Of a DNA stretch of 64,000 bases, positions 9,333 through 21,531 are shown in pieces. Each line of letters opens with the position of its first letter. Positions within the stretch are counted from its first letter, which is position 1. This DNA is from Anastatus disparis. Its lineage: Eukaryota; Arthropoda; Insecta; Hymenoptera; Eupelmidae. Made by a program: the position numbers and the translations under genes. The stretch covers positions 10,789,501 through 10,853,500 of the forward strand of contig JAFFSR010000244.1 in assembly GCA_017163975.1 (NCBI GenBank), given 5' to 3'. Under the pieces are notes generated by a model. That model made no database searches. It was not told where the DNA came from and worked only from the letters and a program-made list of their open reading frames with translations.

Positions 9333-12300
9333 ATTTTTATGAAAATGTGTTCATTTGTGGATGAATTTTTATTGTTAGATTTAGAAAATATAATTATATT
9401 AATTTATCAATAAGATATTTATACGTATTGAGGATTAAAAAAAAATTCAATAATCTTTAGACAAACGAATATTTAATTATACAATACACTTTTTAATGCT
9501 AATAAAAAGACCACGTTTTAAATTTACATATTCAATTTTTTTTATTAAAACCGTTTATGATTTTTAATTATGATTAATAAAATAATTTGCATAATTTAAT
9601 TTTGAATCTGTAATATCTTATAAAGTTCCTTTTTTTTGTAAAAGTTTAAAAATAGGTGTATTATGTTAATTTAAAAATTAACCTTATTTAAATAAGCTTT
9701 TTTTAGATAGCACTTAACATATACGAAAGAATGTTAAAAGATAACCAACAAAAAAAAAATATTATAATTTTACAATTTACAACGGATAAAAAATATTAAA
9801 ATTAAATTAATAGAAAACAATTAATTAAATGCGTTCTTTCACTTTGAAAAATAAAATTTCCGCTTCATTATATTTAATATCTACACACTTTACACGCCTT
9901 GTCTACATTAATAAAACAAACACGTCACGCCATTTATCGCATTATCGTGAATAGAGATCATGTCTTAACTTTTCATCGTATAATATTGTTTACAACCCTC
10001 TCCCTCTCCCTCTTCCTCCCACCCTTTTTTCCTCACCCTTGATGCGAATTTACAAGCCAACGGTATATATATGTACCTGTAGACCGCTTTACTTTCTTTT
10101 CTTCATTCTTTTTTATTGTTCAAGCTAAAGGCTTCTTTATGACTTTGTTCCAATGAATTTAGTATGCTCGTACAATCGGATTATTCTAATGTGCTTATAT
10201 TTTGTAATGGGTATTTATTACAGTCTATTTACATAAAAAATAAATTCCTACATAAATTATCGGCCAAATTCAAATTTAAACTTATTATTTAACCTTTTGT
10301 AAATAAATACAGCTTTTGAAAATCAAATTGTTTTTTTATTTTCCATTTTAAACACTAATATCAATGGTGTGTTTGATTATTATAATTTTAATTAAATGCA
10401 CAAAATAATAACTGTCAGTAAAATACTTCTGCAATTGGTATAATAAACCTTGTCGAATTAAAATCAGCTAACACTTCGTTATCGGAATATTGCCAAAGTT
10501 CAAATAATTTATCTTCATAAAAAAAAGTTCTTTGTGACTATTGGTATGAGCAGCAGTTGATAAAATAATCGTTGTTTCGAAAAGTTTTAATCGGCTTATT
10601 GTATCAATGGCAATGAATATCTAATACGTAGAATTTATTTTGGTGAAATTTCATATTAAATGAAAAATATTCATTTGACGTTTATGCGTGTGTTATAAAT
10701 AGCAATAAAATATTACTAAGATAGTATTTTTATTTATTTAACAACTGGATAAATCAATCTTAACGAATTAAACGCTTAATACTTTTTCCAATATTATTAA
10801 GATTCATGACATAAAGGTCGATACTAATGTCGCCATATCAATTTAAGCCTTACATATAAGAGTTATCATCATCATCATTTTGAGGAAGATACGTTAATGA
10901 TGGCTAATGTAGCCATCATCCCTCTTGGCTTGATTACTAATGATCTTGTGGTCGTGTATACGTATACATGGTCCTCTACTTTGGAACTATAATCTTTATG
11001 TGCTTTCGATGTTGGACAAGTAAAGAAAAAAAAAAGAAAAATGAATACTATATTGCACTCATAATACTAAAGTATTATGGGTGCAATGAAGATGAGAAGA
11101 TAAATTTTTTTTTCGTTCTTAGGGCATTATCAGGATTTTTTTTCTGACATTATTCATTTAGGTTATCTGATATTCGCTACTTTAGAAAAAATAAATATTA
11201 AGTTTACTAAGCGAATAGAGCTCAAATTTTGACAATCTTATAATATATATTTTGATAGTCAAAACAATAAAATACTTGTTCCAAGATTTATTCTAATGGG
11301 GTCTTAGACTTCTGTGCATTGTTTAAAAAGTACAATTACAACATCTAGTCAAGTATTAAATTATCCCAGATGAAAATCCGAAAGAGAATCTTGTAATTTT
11401 AAAGCATATTCATTATTCAAAATAAACATTTATCTTAGCCAAAATTACATTGCAGCTAACAATGCGTGTCTAATATTTACATAGTTTAAGCATACATTGT
11501 TGTACTAGCTAAGAAAGATGTTTCGTTGTAATGAAATTGTAAATTATACATGAATCTTAATGTTTTAAACCTGTAAATACAAAAGTTTTTACGTGCTGAC
11601 TTTATCCATGACTTTAAAATTTTGTTATAATTTGTTAAAATAATGAAATTCGTAAATTTGTATCTATTTTATAGTCAACTGTAAAATGAACTTTTATGGT
11701 AGATATAAATTTTAAATTTGCCAATATTTGCAACTTTTGCGTGTAAAACTTTCATTGCGCATACACAATGCATTGTTGTCCGATAACTCGCTTTAACTTG
11801 TTAAATAATTTTTAAAAATATAAAATTTTTATACACCAAGCATTAAAAGATATAACGTTAAAAGATATAATTGATGATATGAAAGCTTTTGCTCAAAGTG
11901 GATACGAATATAAAGATTTTTAATCTGAAAAATTTATATTATCTTTATTAATTTAAAATTGTGTGGCAACATTTTTTTCTAAGTATTTCAAAATAACTTT
12001 TAAATCATAGAATTATTTAATTTAATTTTTTTAATCTCTTGTAAATGCAGAATTTATTTTACCGACGGACCTAAAAAAGTTAAATAAATAACAAAAGAGA
12101 GGTAAGAATGAAGAATATTATTACTCATGTTTCATCTACTCATTACACTACTATAATCATAACCTCTTCTTATAGTTTAAGATGAAATCAATAATATGTG
12201 TAATTTGTATAAAAGTTACAATTTTATTGAGAATGCCATTCACAGTCAACATGTTTTTAAGCATATAATACATACTTTCTTATTTGTTTATAAATTATTT

Positions 12301-12353
12301 TCTCTTTTTGTGGTATAAAAGAAATTTAATACTATAATTTAAATCTCTATGTT
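9333..12353. other. A+T-rich intergenic DNA with a C-rich tract
   Basis: A run of CTCCCTCTCCCTCTTCC type (9996-10036) leads into a GC-elevated stretch to about 10095 and is the only notable composition change. A second GC-elevated patch lies at 10860-10980 (ATGGCTAATGTAGCCATCAT forms a small palindrome). The 34-bp hairpin follows at 11053. I see no gene. Confidence 0.5.
11053..11086. repeat. Short perfect hairpin with two-base loop
   Basis: TTGCACTCATAATACT is followed after AA by its reverse complement, with one T-G position that would wobble-pair in a + strand RNA. It is strong for its size but too short for a typical miRNA precursor. It could be a cruciform or a relic of a palindromic insertion. 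Confidence 0.45.
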
Positions 12354-12551
12354 GAGGTAGTCAGTGGCTCAGTCGGTAGAGCGATAGACTCGTAATCTCG
12401 AGGTTCCGAGTTCAAGTCCCGCTCTCAGCCGATTGATACAAGCACCACTGTACGTTACATGTGCTTTGTTCCCAAACACATTGATTATCTCCGTCGCTAA
12501 TTAGCATCACGATGATAGCGCAAATACAGCGACGTTAAATAAATAAAAAAA
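12354..12551 (+). mobile_element. tRNA-derived SINE, full-length copy 1
   Basis: About 198 bp. The head (12354-12430) folds like a tRNA gene: an A-box-like GTGGCTCAGTCGGTAGAGCG, a TCGTAA anticodon-loop-like sequence (resembling tRNA-Thr CGT) and a B-box-like GAGTTCAAGTCCC. A family-specific body follows (TACAAGCACCACTGTAC, GTGCTTTGTTC, GTCGCTAATTAGCATC, TACAGCGACGTTAAATAA) and then an A-rich tail. The same body follows the head in six other places here, which marks a SINE and not a tRNA gene. No clear target-site duplication by eye. Confidence 0.9.
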
Positions 12552-15500
12552 TTATTATTATGTATTTTCAACCACAGGATTACATTTTGGAAATTCTTAT
12601 TTAGAAATTTCATATAGATGATTTTGATCATAAAATAATTTTTTACTTATACGCATATTATAAGAATAGTGTTAACAAAGTTTTATTCATCAAATAAAAT
12701 TGTTTATTAATATATATATAATTTTCAAATTAAATTTAAATAACTAATCAGATGAAATATAAAACATCTCGCTCAATTTTTGAAAAATGAAACTTTTAAA
12801 CATATATTACTGCTGATAAATGAGTATAGTTTCATATTATACATGTAAGCGTTGAACTGTAATGGGAATTCCTCATTAATGTTTAGTAGCCTATGTTACT
12901 GGTTTACATGACTGAGCTCAATAACAATAGCTACCGTTAGCAAAACATAAATTTTCACAGTTGATTTTATGTGAGCACAATTATGCATAACTTCATAATT
13001 TTGGTTTATTATGCACAGAAGGTTTGCTTTAACATTTACAGCAAACTTAAAGTTTCTCACCAGATTATCATTCAGGTGTGATTTCTTCTGGATGCCCAGA
13101 CATGCCCGTCTGTTACTACTGATGCAAATGTATTTCTAAAGGTTATAAAAACATTTTTTTCTTTTTTTCTTTTTGGAACTTAATGAATTAATGTTATTGA
13201 GAAGTATAAAACAGATGGACATTTATTGAAATTCGCATTTATATAATCTTTATAAATTTTACTTTTATTATTGTAAATTAATAATTCAAAGTTACTTTTT
13301 CAAAGCACAATTTCTTAAATTAATTCCGTGTAAAAAAGAAATTAAGCGCACAGTTTTAATGAAGTTTATAAAAAAGAGGAATTTTTAATATAATAAGTGA
13401 TGAGTTGAACGCATTATAAGTGTGAGCATATACAACAAAGCGTAATTATTCCGACTTAGTCCATTGACTAATTAAAAACATTTGAGTCACGCAACTTTAT
13501 TGTGAAATAATTTTTGTAAATTAATTTTTTTTTTAATGGATCTTCAATATAATTATTTTAAATAAAAACGTGTAACTAGTAATTAACAGATGAACAATGC
13601 ATCACTAATTATATTATAGATAATAATCGTATCATTAAATAACATGATAAATTTTTGATTCAAACAAAACTTTCTAAAGAAAATCCATAATAAAATAAAA
13701 TAATGATTTTTATTTCTATTTTTATCAATAATAAATTTTATTTTTTAGCAAAGTTTTTAATTTTATTTATATACTCACAAATATTTAATTTAATCATAAA
13801 AAATTCAAAATGAATCATACCATATCCATAACATTACGATAACATTTTCGACCTATGTACCTTTGATCGCCACAAATAAAGGACATTAACAAATATAAGA
13901 AAAAAAAATGTATAAATAACGCTAACATAGGTCTGAACAAATAAAACAAAAAGGAAAAAGAATAAAGTTTTAAAACTATACGTCATTGTTAACGTTACGT
14001 CACAAGAGTCTGTAAATTATTGCACGTCATTCATTTTATACGTGAGATCGATCATAAGTAATAATTAATGTCTAGTGTGTATTGCGAAATATAAGGAAAA
14101 TAAAAGAAAGTTACACATATCCGTTTTAACATCGATAAAAGTGGATGGTTTTATATAATCCAAAAGAGTAAAAGAAGAAAACATATACGCAATTGATTCT
14201 TAATGAAAACTAACGTACGTTGAGTAAAAGCTTTGATTTCATTTCGATTTTGATGCTTACATAAAACAAAAGCTCGTGTTGTTTTTTTCTTTTTGTTCCT
14301 TTCCTTCACTTAACTTACTTTTATTATTGGATGGAATTAACATGTTTTCTATACATTTTTCAGTCTTTCTTATTTTTTACGCTGTCATTATTTTATATAT
14401 AGACAGTTATACATGCACATAAAAAGAAAAAAGAAATTTCGTGCTCAGGTACTTACACGTGTGCAAATACGTACTCATTCACGAAAACACACACATGTAT
14501 AAATATTTAGTATCTGCAGGGGCACATACTCAATTGCTTATGTATAATATTTACATACGTATGCACAAATTTATACGTGCCTGCTCATTTATGGTGACAC
14601 AACCACTCATAATTATATACGGATATACGCATAAAAGCTCGAACGTGGAACGTATACAAACAAAATTAGAATTTTGAGTCAAAAACCAAGGTCTCTTTAC
14701 ACTATAGCTCTTCAATCAAACAGAAATAATTATGTAAAGTCTTCTATGTCTAAATTAAAAAAATTTTCTTTCTAGTAAAAAATCTTTAAATTTGAAAAAA
14801 ATCTATAAAAATAAAAAAATGTTTCGTTTTTATTTTTGACATGAATTTGACATTATCCATATTTCTGTCGTCTTATTTTATTTTTTAAATCAGTTTCTGT
14901 TAAAATCAAGTAGAAATCTATTTATATATGTTTTAATTAAATTCTATTTTACAGACAGCTAAAATAATTGGCTGCTTAAATCAAAAGATTTATACTTGAT
15001 TCAAAATCCTATTTTAAATTTTTTCAGTCAAAATTCAAGACAATATTTTTAAAATATTTTTACAGAATCATTAAAAAGAAAAGACAGTCCTTATCCGTCC
15101 ATCCAAAAGCTTTTTCACGTGATGAATTGCATAAACTGTGTATATAACATGGATTGACTCATACATCTCTGTAAACTGCGTCTGACCGACTAAACATAAC
15201 GCTGAACATCAGGCGTACAACAAAAAAAAAGCTCAAACGTTTTCTCTTTCTATGTATATATTTATATATTTTCACCTCTTCTTTTTTTTCAACATTCTCC
15301 TCTTCTTTTTCTCTTCTACATAACACCCACGCACTTTTCACACTGAACCGTGCATATATATACACTACACTGGCTTTCTTTTTCTTCGCTTCGTTAAATT
15401 CTATTTTTGTCTACGTATGTAAAGCCCACTTGGTATATAGATATACGTATGCTTCATATGTGCTTCTTTGAGTCTTTAAGAACACAGTATACAGTTATAA

Positions 15501-17844
15501 TAATAATAACAGCAAAAGCGCCGATGGTGGTGTTATATAAGATACGATGCCATATAACGTTTACTTTACATATATATACTGCTCGAAATTTCATTTTTTT
15601 AATCTTCTTATATTTTTTTCGGCAATTTTAAAGCATAATTAATGTTATCGAATTATCGATATTTTATGGTTGTTAATTTGGCTTTTATTGCTGTTACAAT
15701 GATTAATCGATCGGAGATACTAACCATGGCTATTTGTGTAATATACAGTTTTGAATTTAATTTCAAAATATTAATGGAGTTAAATTAATGCTTATGTACG
15801 TAATTTATTTTCCTCTCTGATGATTGATTGTTCCAAGAGAATGTAAAATGTCTTTTTTACCATCATTTATCAATGTTTAAAGATATTTCTATTTTTTTTT
15901 CTTTTTTTGTCATATTAAATTCACTCGTTTCGAATGTTCTTTTCTTTGAAATAAACCCATTTTGCAAGCTCAAATTTTCCATTATTATTTCTCTTGCGTT
16001 TCTTTCTTTTTTTTCATAAATGATGAAAAAAAAATTCTTTACTCTTTTTTTTCACTCTTGCTTGCTCTAACGTTTCCGCTTTCATTAACTTTAAACGTAA
16101 AAGTTTGGCTTTGTTAAACTATTCAATTTTGATTTTAGTGTTTGAGTTTTCGCGCTAATGAATTTGTTCAACTAGAGGACAATTAATTTATCATCATTAC
16201 GTTGAATTTTTACTTACTTTGTACTACCGAAAAAAAAAATTTTTTTTTTCCTCTTCGAAAAAAGTTCTACTATTCTGACATACATTATTTACGTAAGTTG
16301 CATATGCACACAGAATTTTAAATATTCAATGTTAAAACACGTTTCACTCTTTTTTTTGCTGCCAATGTATCATTAATTTTCTTTGCATTGCAAATAAACT
16401 CTGATAACGTATAAATTTTGCAAAAATACCCCCATTTCATTTGCTTGCACACGTGTGATACATTTTTTATACATATAAAAGAAAAATTGAATTTACATTA
16501 TTAAAATAATGTATAAAAACAAGAGCTGCGTGAAAGGTACAATAAAGAATGTAACAAATGAAGAAAGAAGAAAATAATGGCAGAAGATATAAGCTTAATT
16601 TGAAAGTAACCAACTACAAGCCTCATTCAAACTTTCATTCAAATCTAAAGAAGAGGATATACCTTTTTTTTATTCTTACAATACGGAATTTTCTAAATAG
16701 GATCTCATTCTTTTGAAAGCTTTTCCAACTTAACCCTGTACATAGAAAAATACTGAATTTCTAAAAAAAAGAAGAAAGATAAAGCTACGGTTTTATATGC
16801 AGGATTTGTAGTTTTCGAGAGATAAAATAAATACTTTTCGTTATAAAAAGAATAGAAAAAAAAGATGAAACGCCATTTGCATTTAAATTTATTTTTTATT
16901 GAATAGTATTAAGCAAAAATTTATGACTAATTATTATTTAAACAAAGAGGAATAGAAAGCTCCTTTCTTGTTTTACGATTAAGATTAGGTTACAAATTGA
17001 AAACTTAAGGGTAAGTTTAACGTGAAATGAGAATATCTTTGAACCACTTTCATCGCATTGTGGAGCTTTAATTCAAGCTTTTCATTTTTATTCTCATTTA
17101 AACTCGACAATAATATTTTCGGCTTTGTAATAGTTAAACATTAAGCTTTTATTCCATGAAAAGTCATTTCCTTGGTTTTTCCACTTTAAAAAGAAAGAAA
17201 AAAAACACAACTCTTAACGTGGATTCCATTATGCTATTCTCGAATGAAAACAAACATTCTATTAAAATCATTCTTTGCCAACACAAGTTTTCACCAGCAC
17301 ATTATCATTTCGTTTGGACATAATCAATGTTACTATTTTCTAGTGTTTGTTATTTTTTTAAAATTTTAAATAATAATTCTACTTGAAGTACTTAATGTAA
17401 CCAATTTTTAATATAAAAAACAAAATAGGTAGTAACAAATAAAAAATTTTCAATTGTCTGATGTATAACTATTTAAATTTAGAATTTTGTATTAAGATCA
17501 TCAAAAAATAATAGTTTCCTAAAGTTTATTACTCTCACCCGCATCACTCTTAATTATCCTATCCAACTACATTCTTACCATACTAAAAGTTATAAAAAGA
17601 TTGATATAATTTTGAATATTGTGTCTGTCCAAATAATCTTTGCTAATCCGGCGGCAAAATTAGTTTTTCTAAAACTTAATCTATATTACCAGAAGTGAGT
17701 ACGTTCAACTTGAGAACAAAAGTAGAAAGCTGAATCAATAATTTTAAATTAGAAAAATAAATCGATTTTCCTCTATTTTTTTTTTGTTTTCCTCAGTCGA
17801 GACAAGCTTGAAAAATCTAAATTTTACATCAATCAATTCTCTTT
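12552..17844. other. Non-coding DNA with one broad GC-elevated zone
   Basis: The zone at about 14400-15560 contains many ACGTA/TATACGTA-type steps, CACA runs and a TTCTTTTTCTC pyrimidine tract. Its short frames on both strands only read these simple sequences. An A10T10 palindrome lies at 16230-16249. The region 15880-16100 is strongly T/C-biased. No gene or transposon recognised. Confidence 0.5.
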
Positions 17845-17870
17845 ATCTTTCTTTCTCTCTCTCTCTCTTC
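17845..17870. repeat. CT-repeat tract beside the candidate promoter
   Basis: A pyrimidine tract (TTTCTTTCTCTCTCTCTCTC and flanks) immediately precedes the GC-elevated first-exon block. GA/CT repeats near insect promoters are classical GAGA-factor-type sites; any such role here is inference. Confidence 0.6.
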
Positions 17871-19054
17871 ATTTCTCTGTTTCAAAGGTTTCAGTCTAGT
17901 CGGTCGTCGAACGTCGTACAGCAGCGTCAGAGTATATAGTGTTGTGCGCGAGCGTGTGTATTGGTATGTATAGATGTGACGCGGCAAAGCCAGTATATTT
18001 TTGAGTTTACGTTGCTATGACAACACCGTACACCGTCGAGTTGCACTCCTGCCCCAGTGTGGTAGTACTGGCATTGGTATTAGTTATATCAAAGACCAAT
18101 ACATGTATACGTAGGCCAAAAGCTTTTGGTAAACGTATATTACCGATTGTATCTACGTACACGAAAGATTGTATAGGCAACATAGGGTTCGACGAGCGGC
18201 ATGCTGTGTTATATATATGTATAGGAACGAGAAAGATGGAAAGATTAAAGTTTCGAGTGAAAGAAAGAGTAAAAGAGAATGAGAGAAAATTGTGTATATA
18301 TATAGAAAGGGAGTTAAACCGAGAGAGAGAGAAAAGTTAAAGCGATGTGCTATGTGTATACCGAATGTCGGCGGATATAACCGAGCCATACCGAACTCCG
18401 TCTAACACGTTTTCCAACTACCCTTCGCTTTGCCTCTGTGTTTCCTTCTCGTTTCAGTCGTGTTCGTCGTGTGCGGGTGGCGTTGATTTGCGAGAGATAG
18501 GCATAATAAATACGCATACGTACACACAGACACGCTATCGTTCATACTTCAAAAAAAAAAAAAAAAAACAACAAAAACAAAAAAAAAACCAGTCGGTTAA
18601 CACTTTTTTGTACTCTGTATCTTACTCTCTCTGTGTGTACATAAAATTTTTGCCTTATAGCCTCTGTGTCAGTATTTTTTTTCTTTTGTTCTACGTAATT
18701 TTATTATTTTATATTAGATTTATCATATAAGAGCAAAAGTATAAAGGAGACAAAAAAAGCTCGCGTTGACAATGCCTTTAACTTGAAAATGAAAAAAAAT
18801 AAATAAGAGACACAAGGTGTTAATAAGAAAATAAAAGTGCTATCATATTAGTGATATTAATTAAATTGGTGCTGTGTTTGTGGTGAATAAATTTTCATTC
18901 TTCAAATTTTATTTATTTTTTTGTATTTTGATCGGTGAATTTACATAAAAATAAATTGAGAAAGGAAAAAAAAAATCGAAAAACAAGCTGATAAATGATC
19001 GAAATGATATCCACAAGGCTATACAATTGAACAACAAACAGTATAATAAACGAG
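17870..19054 (+). promoter_or_regulatory. Probable promoter and first non-coding exon of a + strand gene
   Basis: After a CT-repeat tract (about 17845-17870) the composition changes sharply to GC-elevated DNA with many CG dinucleotides (17890-18520), the densest such stretch in the window. TCAGTC at 17891-17896 matches the arthropod initiator consensus. The block continues to a strong 5' splice site, CGAG followed by GTGAGT, at 19051-19060. It contains several short upstream-type frames (for example an ATG frame at 18017-18340 and a 12-codon one near 18996) but no convincing protein, as expected of a 5' UTR. If this reading is right, the rest of the gene lies downstream, possibly beyond the window, and the following DNA is intronic. 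No TATA box is assigned. Confidence 0.4.
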
Positions 19055-19060
19055 GTGAGT
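19055..19060 (+). other. Strong candidate 5' splice site (AG/GTGAGT)
   Basis: The hexamer GTGAGT preceded by CGAG matches the metazoan donor consensus. It comes at the end of the GC-elevated block starting near 17.87 kb and is followed by a T-rich run. Its partner acceptor is not identified. Confidence 0.4.
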
Positions 19061-20450
19061 TTTTTATTCAAGCCTTTTTTTTCATATATTTTTTTAAAGA
19101 GAGAGATAGGTCAAAGAAACCGGCGTCTCTTATACGCATGCCATACCGCTATACTATGTTTCGATGCTCTTGTTTTATTTTTTTTTCGCTTATTTCTTTT
19201 CATGCGCCGCATTCTGGGGTTATTGAACAGCAATGAGAAAATTAAATATTTTAATTCTTTCTGAAGACAGGATTAATTAGAGAAAAGTTTTATTGTGCAA
19301 TGATAAGTATCCTCGATTGATCGAGGCGCTTGTTATTTTTCTTCTTCTGACTTATGAATTATTGGATTATTGACAGCTCAACAAATAATTTGAAAAGTCA
19401 ATAGTTTAATTACGAGCAGCTCGAGAATTATTTTAATTATTCACTTGAAGTAATTAATGGAATTTAATTGTTTTTTAAAAAGAATATGATTAATGCTACA
19501 AATTAGTATGTTGTTTTGGCATGTTGAAAAGAACTAGCGATGAAGGTTTATAACAGCGTTCGAGTGTAGTTTTAAGAATTATGTTACACCGTTAAAAAGT
19601 AATATTTACTTTGTAACCATTGCATTTTTTTTAGAAAATTCAGTTTATTTTCTATCCAAACAGTCGGACTACAAAATGTGCATGTGAAAAGCCGGTTGCA
19701 ACGCGTTATTTTATTTTGTCAAAGAGTTGTTAGATTTTTTTTCTTGTATTGCCAATTTTGTTATCGAATTTACACAAGAATTCATTAGAAATTTTCGAGT
19801 GATTTTTAGATTACCTTTTGCTTTTTTCAATATTAAAAAATAATGATGATAAGATGATTTTATATGATAAGAAAATAATACATTTCAAGGATTATTTTTG
19901 CTGGAAACGATTGCAATAGATCAATGACAAATAAAGAAATATTCACCGTATGTACTATGACATTTATACCATATCTTCGCTTTTTTCTGTGTTTCATTGT
20001 TAATTATTTGAAAACATATACAATCAAATTTTTCGTTCGCGAGTTATCAAAACTAAAAACTTAATATTCATCTTAGAGAAGAAAAAACTAAAAAGAATAA
20101 AAAAGAGAAAAGCTTTCGATGAAAAGTATGAAACGATAGCAAATCGAAAACTACTGGCCAACACAGTATTTATATCAATTTTAACGAATCCTTCCGTTCG
20201 ATAATAACACGTGGCATTCGTTTTTTTTATAGCAAGGTTGTTATGAAAAAAAAGACTGATTGTAAAGATTGGTTTGCATTAAAAATAAAAGTACTATGGA
20301 ATTGACACGAAACTGCACTTTTTAATAGTATCGTATTGTATAACATATTGATTCGTCTTTAAAAAAAATAAAGTTCGCTTTCATCTTTATATTTTCGTCT
20401 AAATTTTTCAACGAAGTTCAAACCTAATAACAATAAAAAATCATCGTTGA
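19061..20450. other. Non-coding DNA after the candidate donor site
   Basis: It starts T-rich after the GTGAGT. It contains a short hairpin CCTCGAT-TG-ATCGAGG (about 19310-19325). The rest is unremarkable A+T-rich sequence and may be intronic. Confidence 0.4.
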
Positions 20451-20640
20451 GTCAAAATTTCATCAAACTTGCCGGATTATTTTAATGTTGATGCTTGGAA
20501 AAATATTGATTTAAAATGGCTTCGTTTCGGAATTCCACAAGTATATACGGAGACAATAATAGCATTTGTTACGTTAAAAGTTGCATTAAGCTATTTTCAC
20601 TGGTTTACATTTAATTGGGTAAAATATCATCAAGGAAAAG
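20451..20640 (+). other. Exon-like open segment encoding a Trp/aromatic-rich hydrophobic peptide
   Basis: An open stretch of about 60 codons on the + strand reads LPDYFNVDAWKNIDLKW, then a probable membrane segment (TETIIAFVTLKVALSYFHWF) and FNWVKYHQGK. Its codon and residue mix, with four Trp, is more protein-like than other frames here. After about 20640 the frame runs into TA-repeat DNA and loses that character. There is no initiating ATG in frame, only TTG. A GT at 20639 or the better GTAAGTT near 20729 could be a donor. No good acceptor precedes it. It could be an internal exon of the gene proposed to start at 17.9 kb, or a pseudogene scrap. The family is not recognised. Confidence 0.22.
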
Positions 20641-21303
20641 TTAACACACGCGTATTTATACATATACATGTATATATAGCTCCAATCCGTATGCCATACA
20701 ATTTTATAACTATTATTAGGTTCTTAAAAGTAAGTTAAACTAAAATTAAAAAAAAGAAAGAAAAACTAAAAATAACCTAAGCTCTTTTGGATTCTATATA
20801 TATGCTTACTGGAATCGACGTATATGAGAAATGATATAAAAGAATAATTCAAGTTTTATCGATCTTTAATTATACACTAAGTATTAATAAAACTATATAT
20901 TTAGTAGTATAGACTACATATATCAAATATTTAAATGAAATTTCCTGAAAATTATCAATATACTTTTTCAATTGATAAAAAAAAAGTTTACTATTCAAAT
21001 AAGTGACGTTATTTCACGTTATACTATCAATTAGTAGAAACTGACTCATTTATACACACATGGGATATTTTGCGTCAAATGAGCATGATCTTATTTTGGA
21101 TTCATTTGAAATATTGCACAATGGTCGTATTTTAAAATCTACTAATAATTTAAAAATATTTTTAGGTTTCTGACTGGAAAAAAATTTATTAGTGATCAAA
21201 GCTGCTTTACCAAAAAACTTTAGTTGTTAAATGAATTCATTTAATTTAGATATATGAAAGACGTTTTCTTATGAATGATAAAAAAAAAGTTAAATATTAT
21301 GCT

Positions 21304-21465
21304 TGAGTTCGAATCCGTTCACAGAGTTTGAATCCCGCTCTCGGCCGATTTGTACAAGCACCACTGTACTTTACATATGTTTTGTTGACAAATACATTGA
21401 CGAGCTCCGTTGCTAATTAGCATCGCAATGATAGCATAAATACAGCTACGTTAAAAAAATAAATT
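21304..21465 (+). mobile_element. tRNA-derived SINE, 5'-truncated copy 2
   Basis: It carries the B-box region (TTTGAATCCCGCTCTCGGCCG) and the complete body and tail of the family but lacks the A-box half. The left edge shows a second GAGTTCGAATCC about 20 bp before the true B box, so the B-box segment is partly duplicated. Such a copy has no complete internal Pol III promoter. Confidence 0.85.
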
Positions 21466-21511
21466 AATAATTTCTATTATTATTAGGCATGCTCACTTAA
21501 CGTGAAAAGCC

Positions 21512-21531
21512 ACATATATATATATATATAA
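21512..21531. repeat. (AT)10 microsatellite
   Basis: Short perfect AT run about 45 bp downstream of SINE copy 2. Confidence 0.8.

Noticed and set aside
12354..12430. Apparent tRNA-Thr gene
   Set aside because: The A- and B-box-like sequences are present, but the anticodon and acceptor stems do not pair properly. The same head is followed by the same non-tRNA body in the other copies, so it is a SINE head.
18017..18340. 107-aa ATG frame in the GC-elevated block
   Set aside because: Its C-terminal half is Arg/Glu/Lys-rich simple sequence from GA runs. There is no domain, and it sits in a probable 5' UTR, so it is at most an upstream frame.
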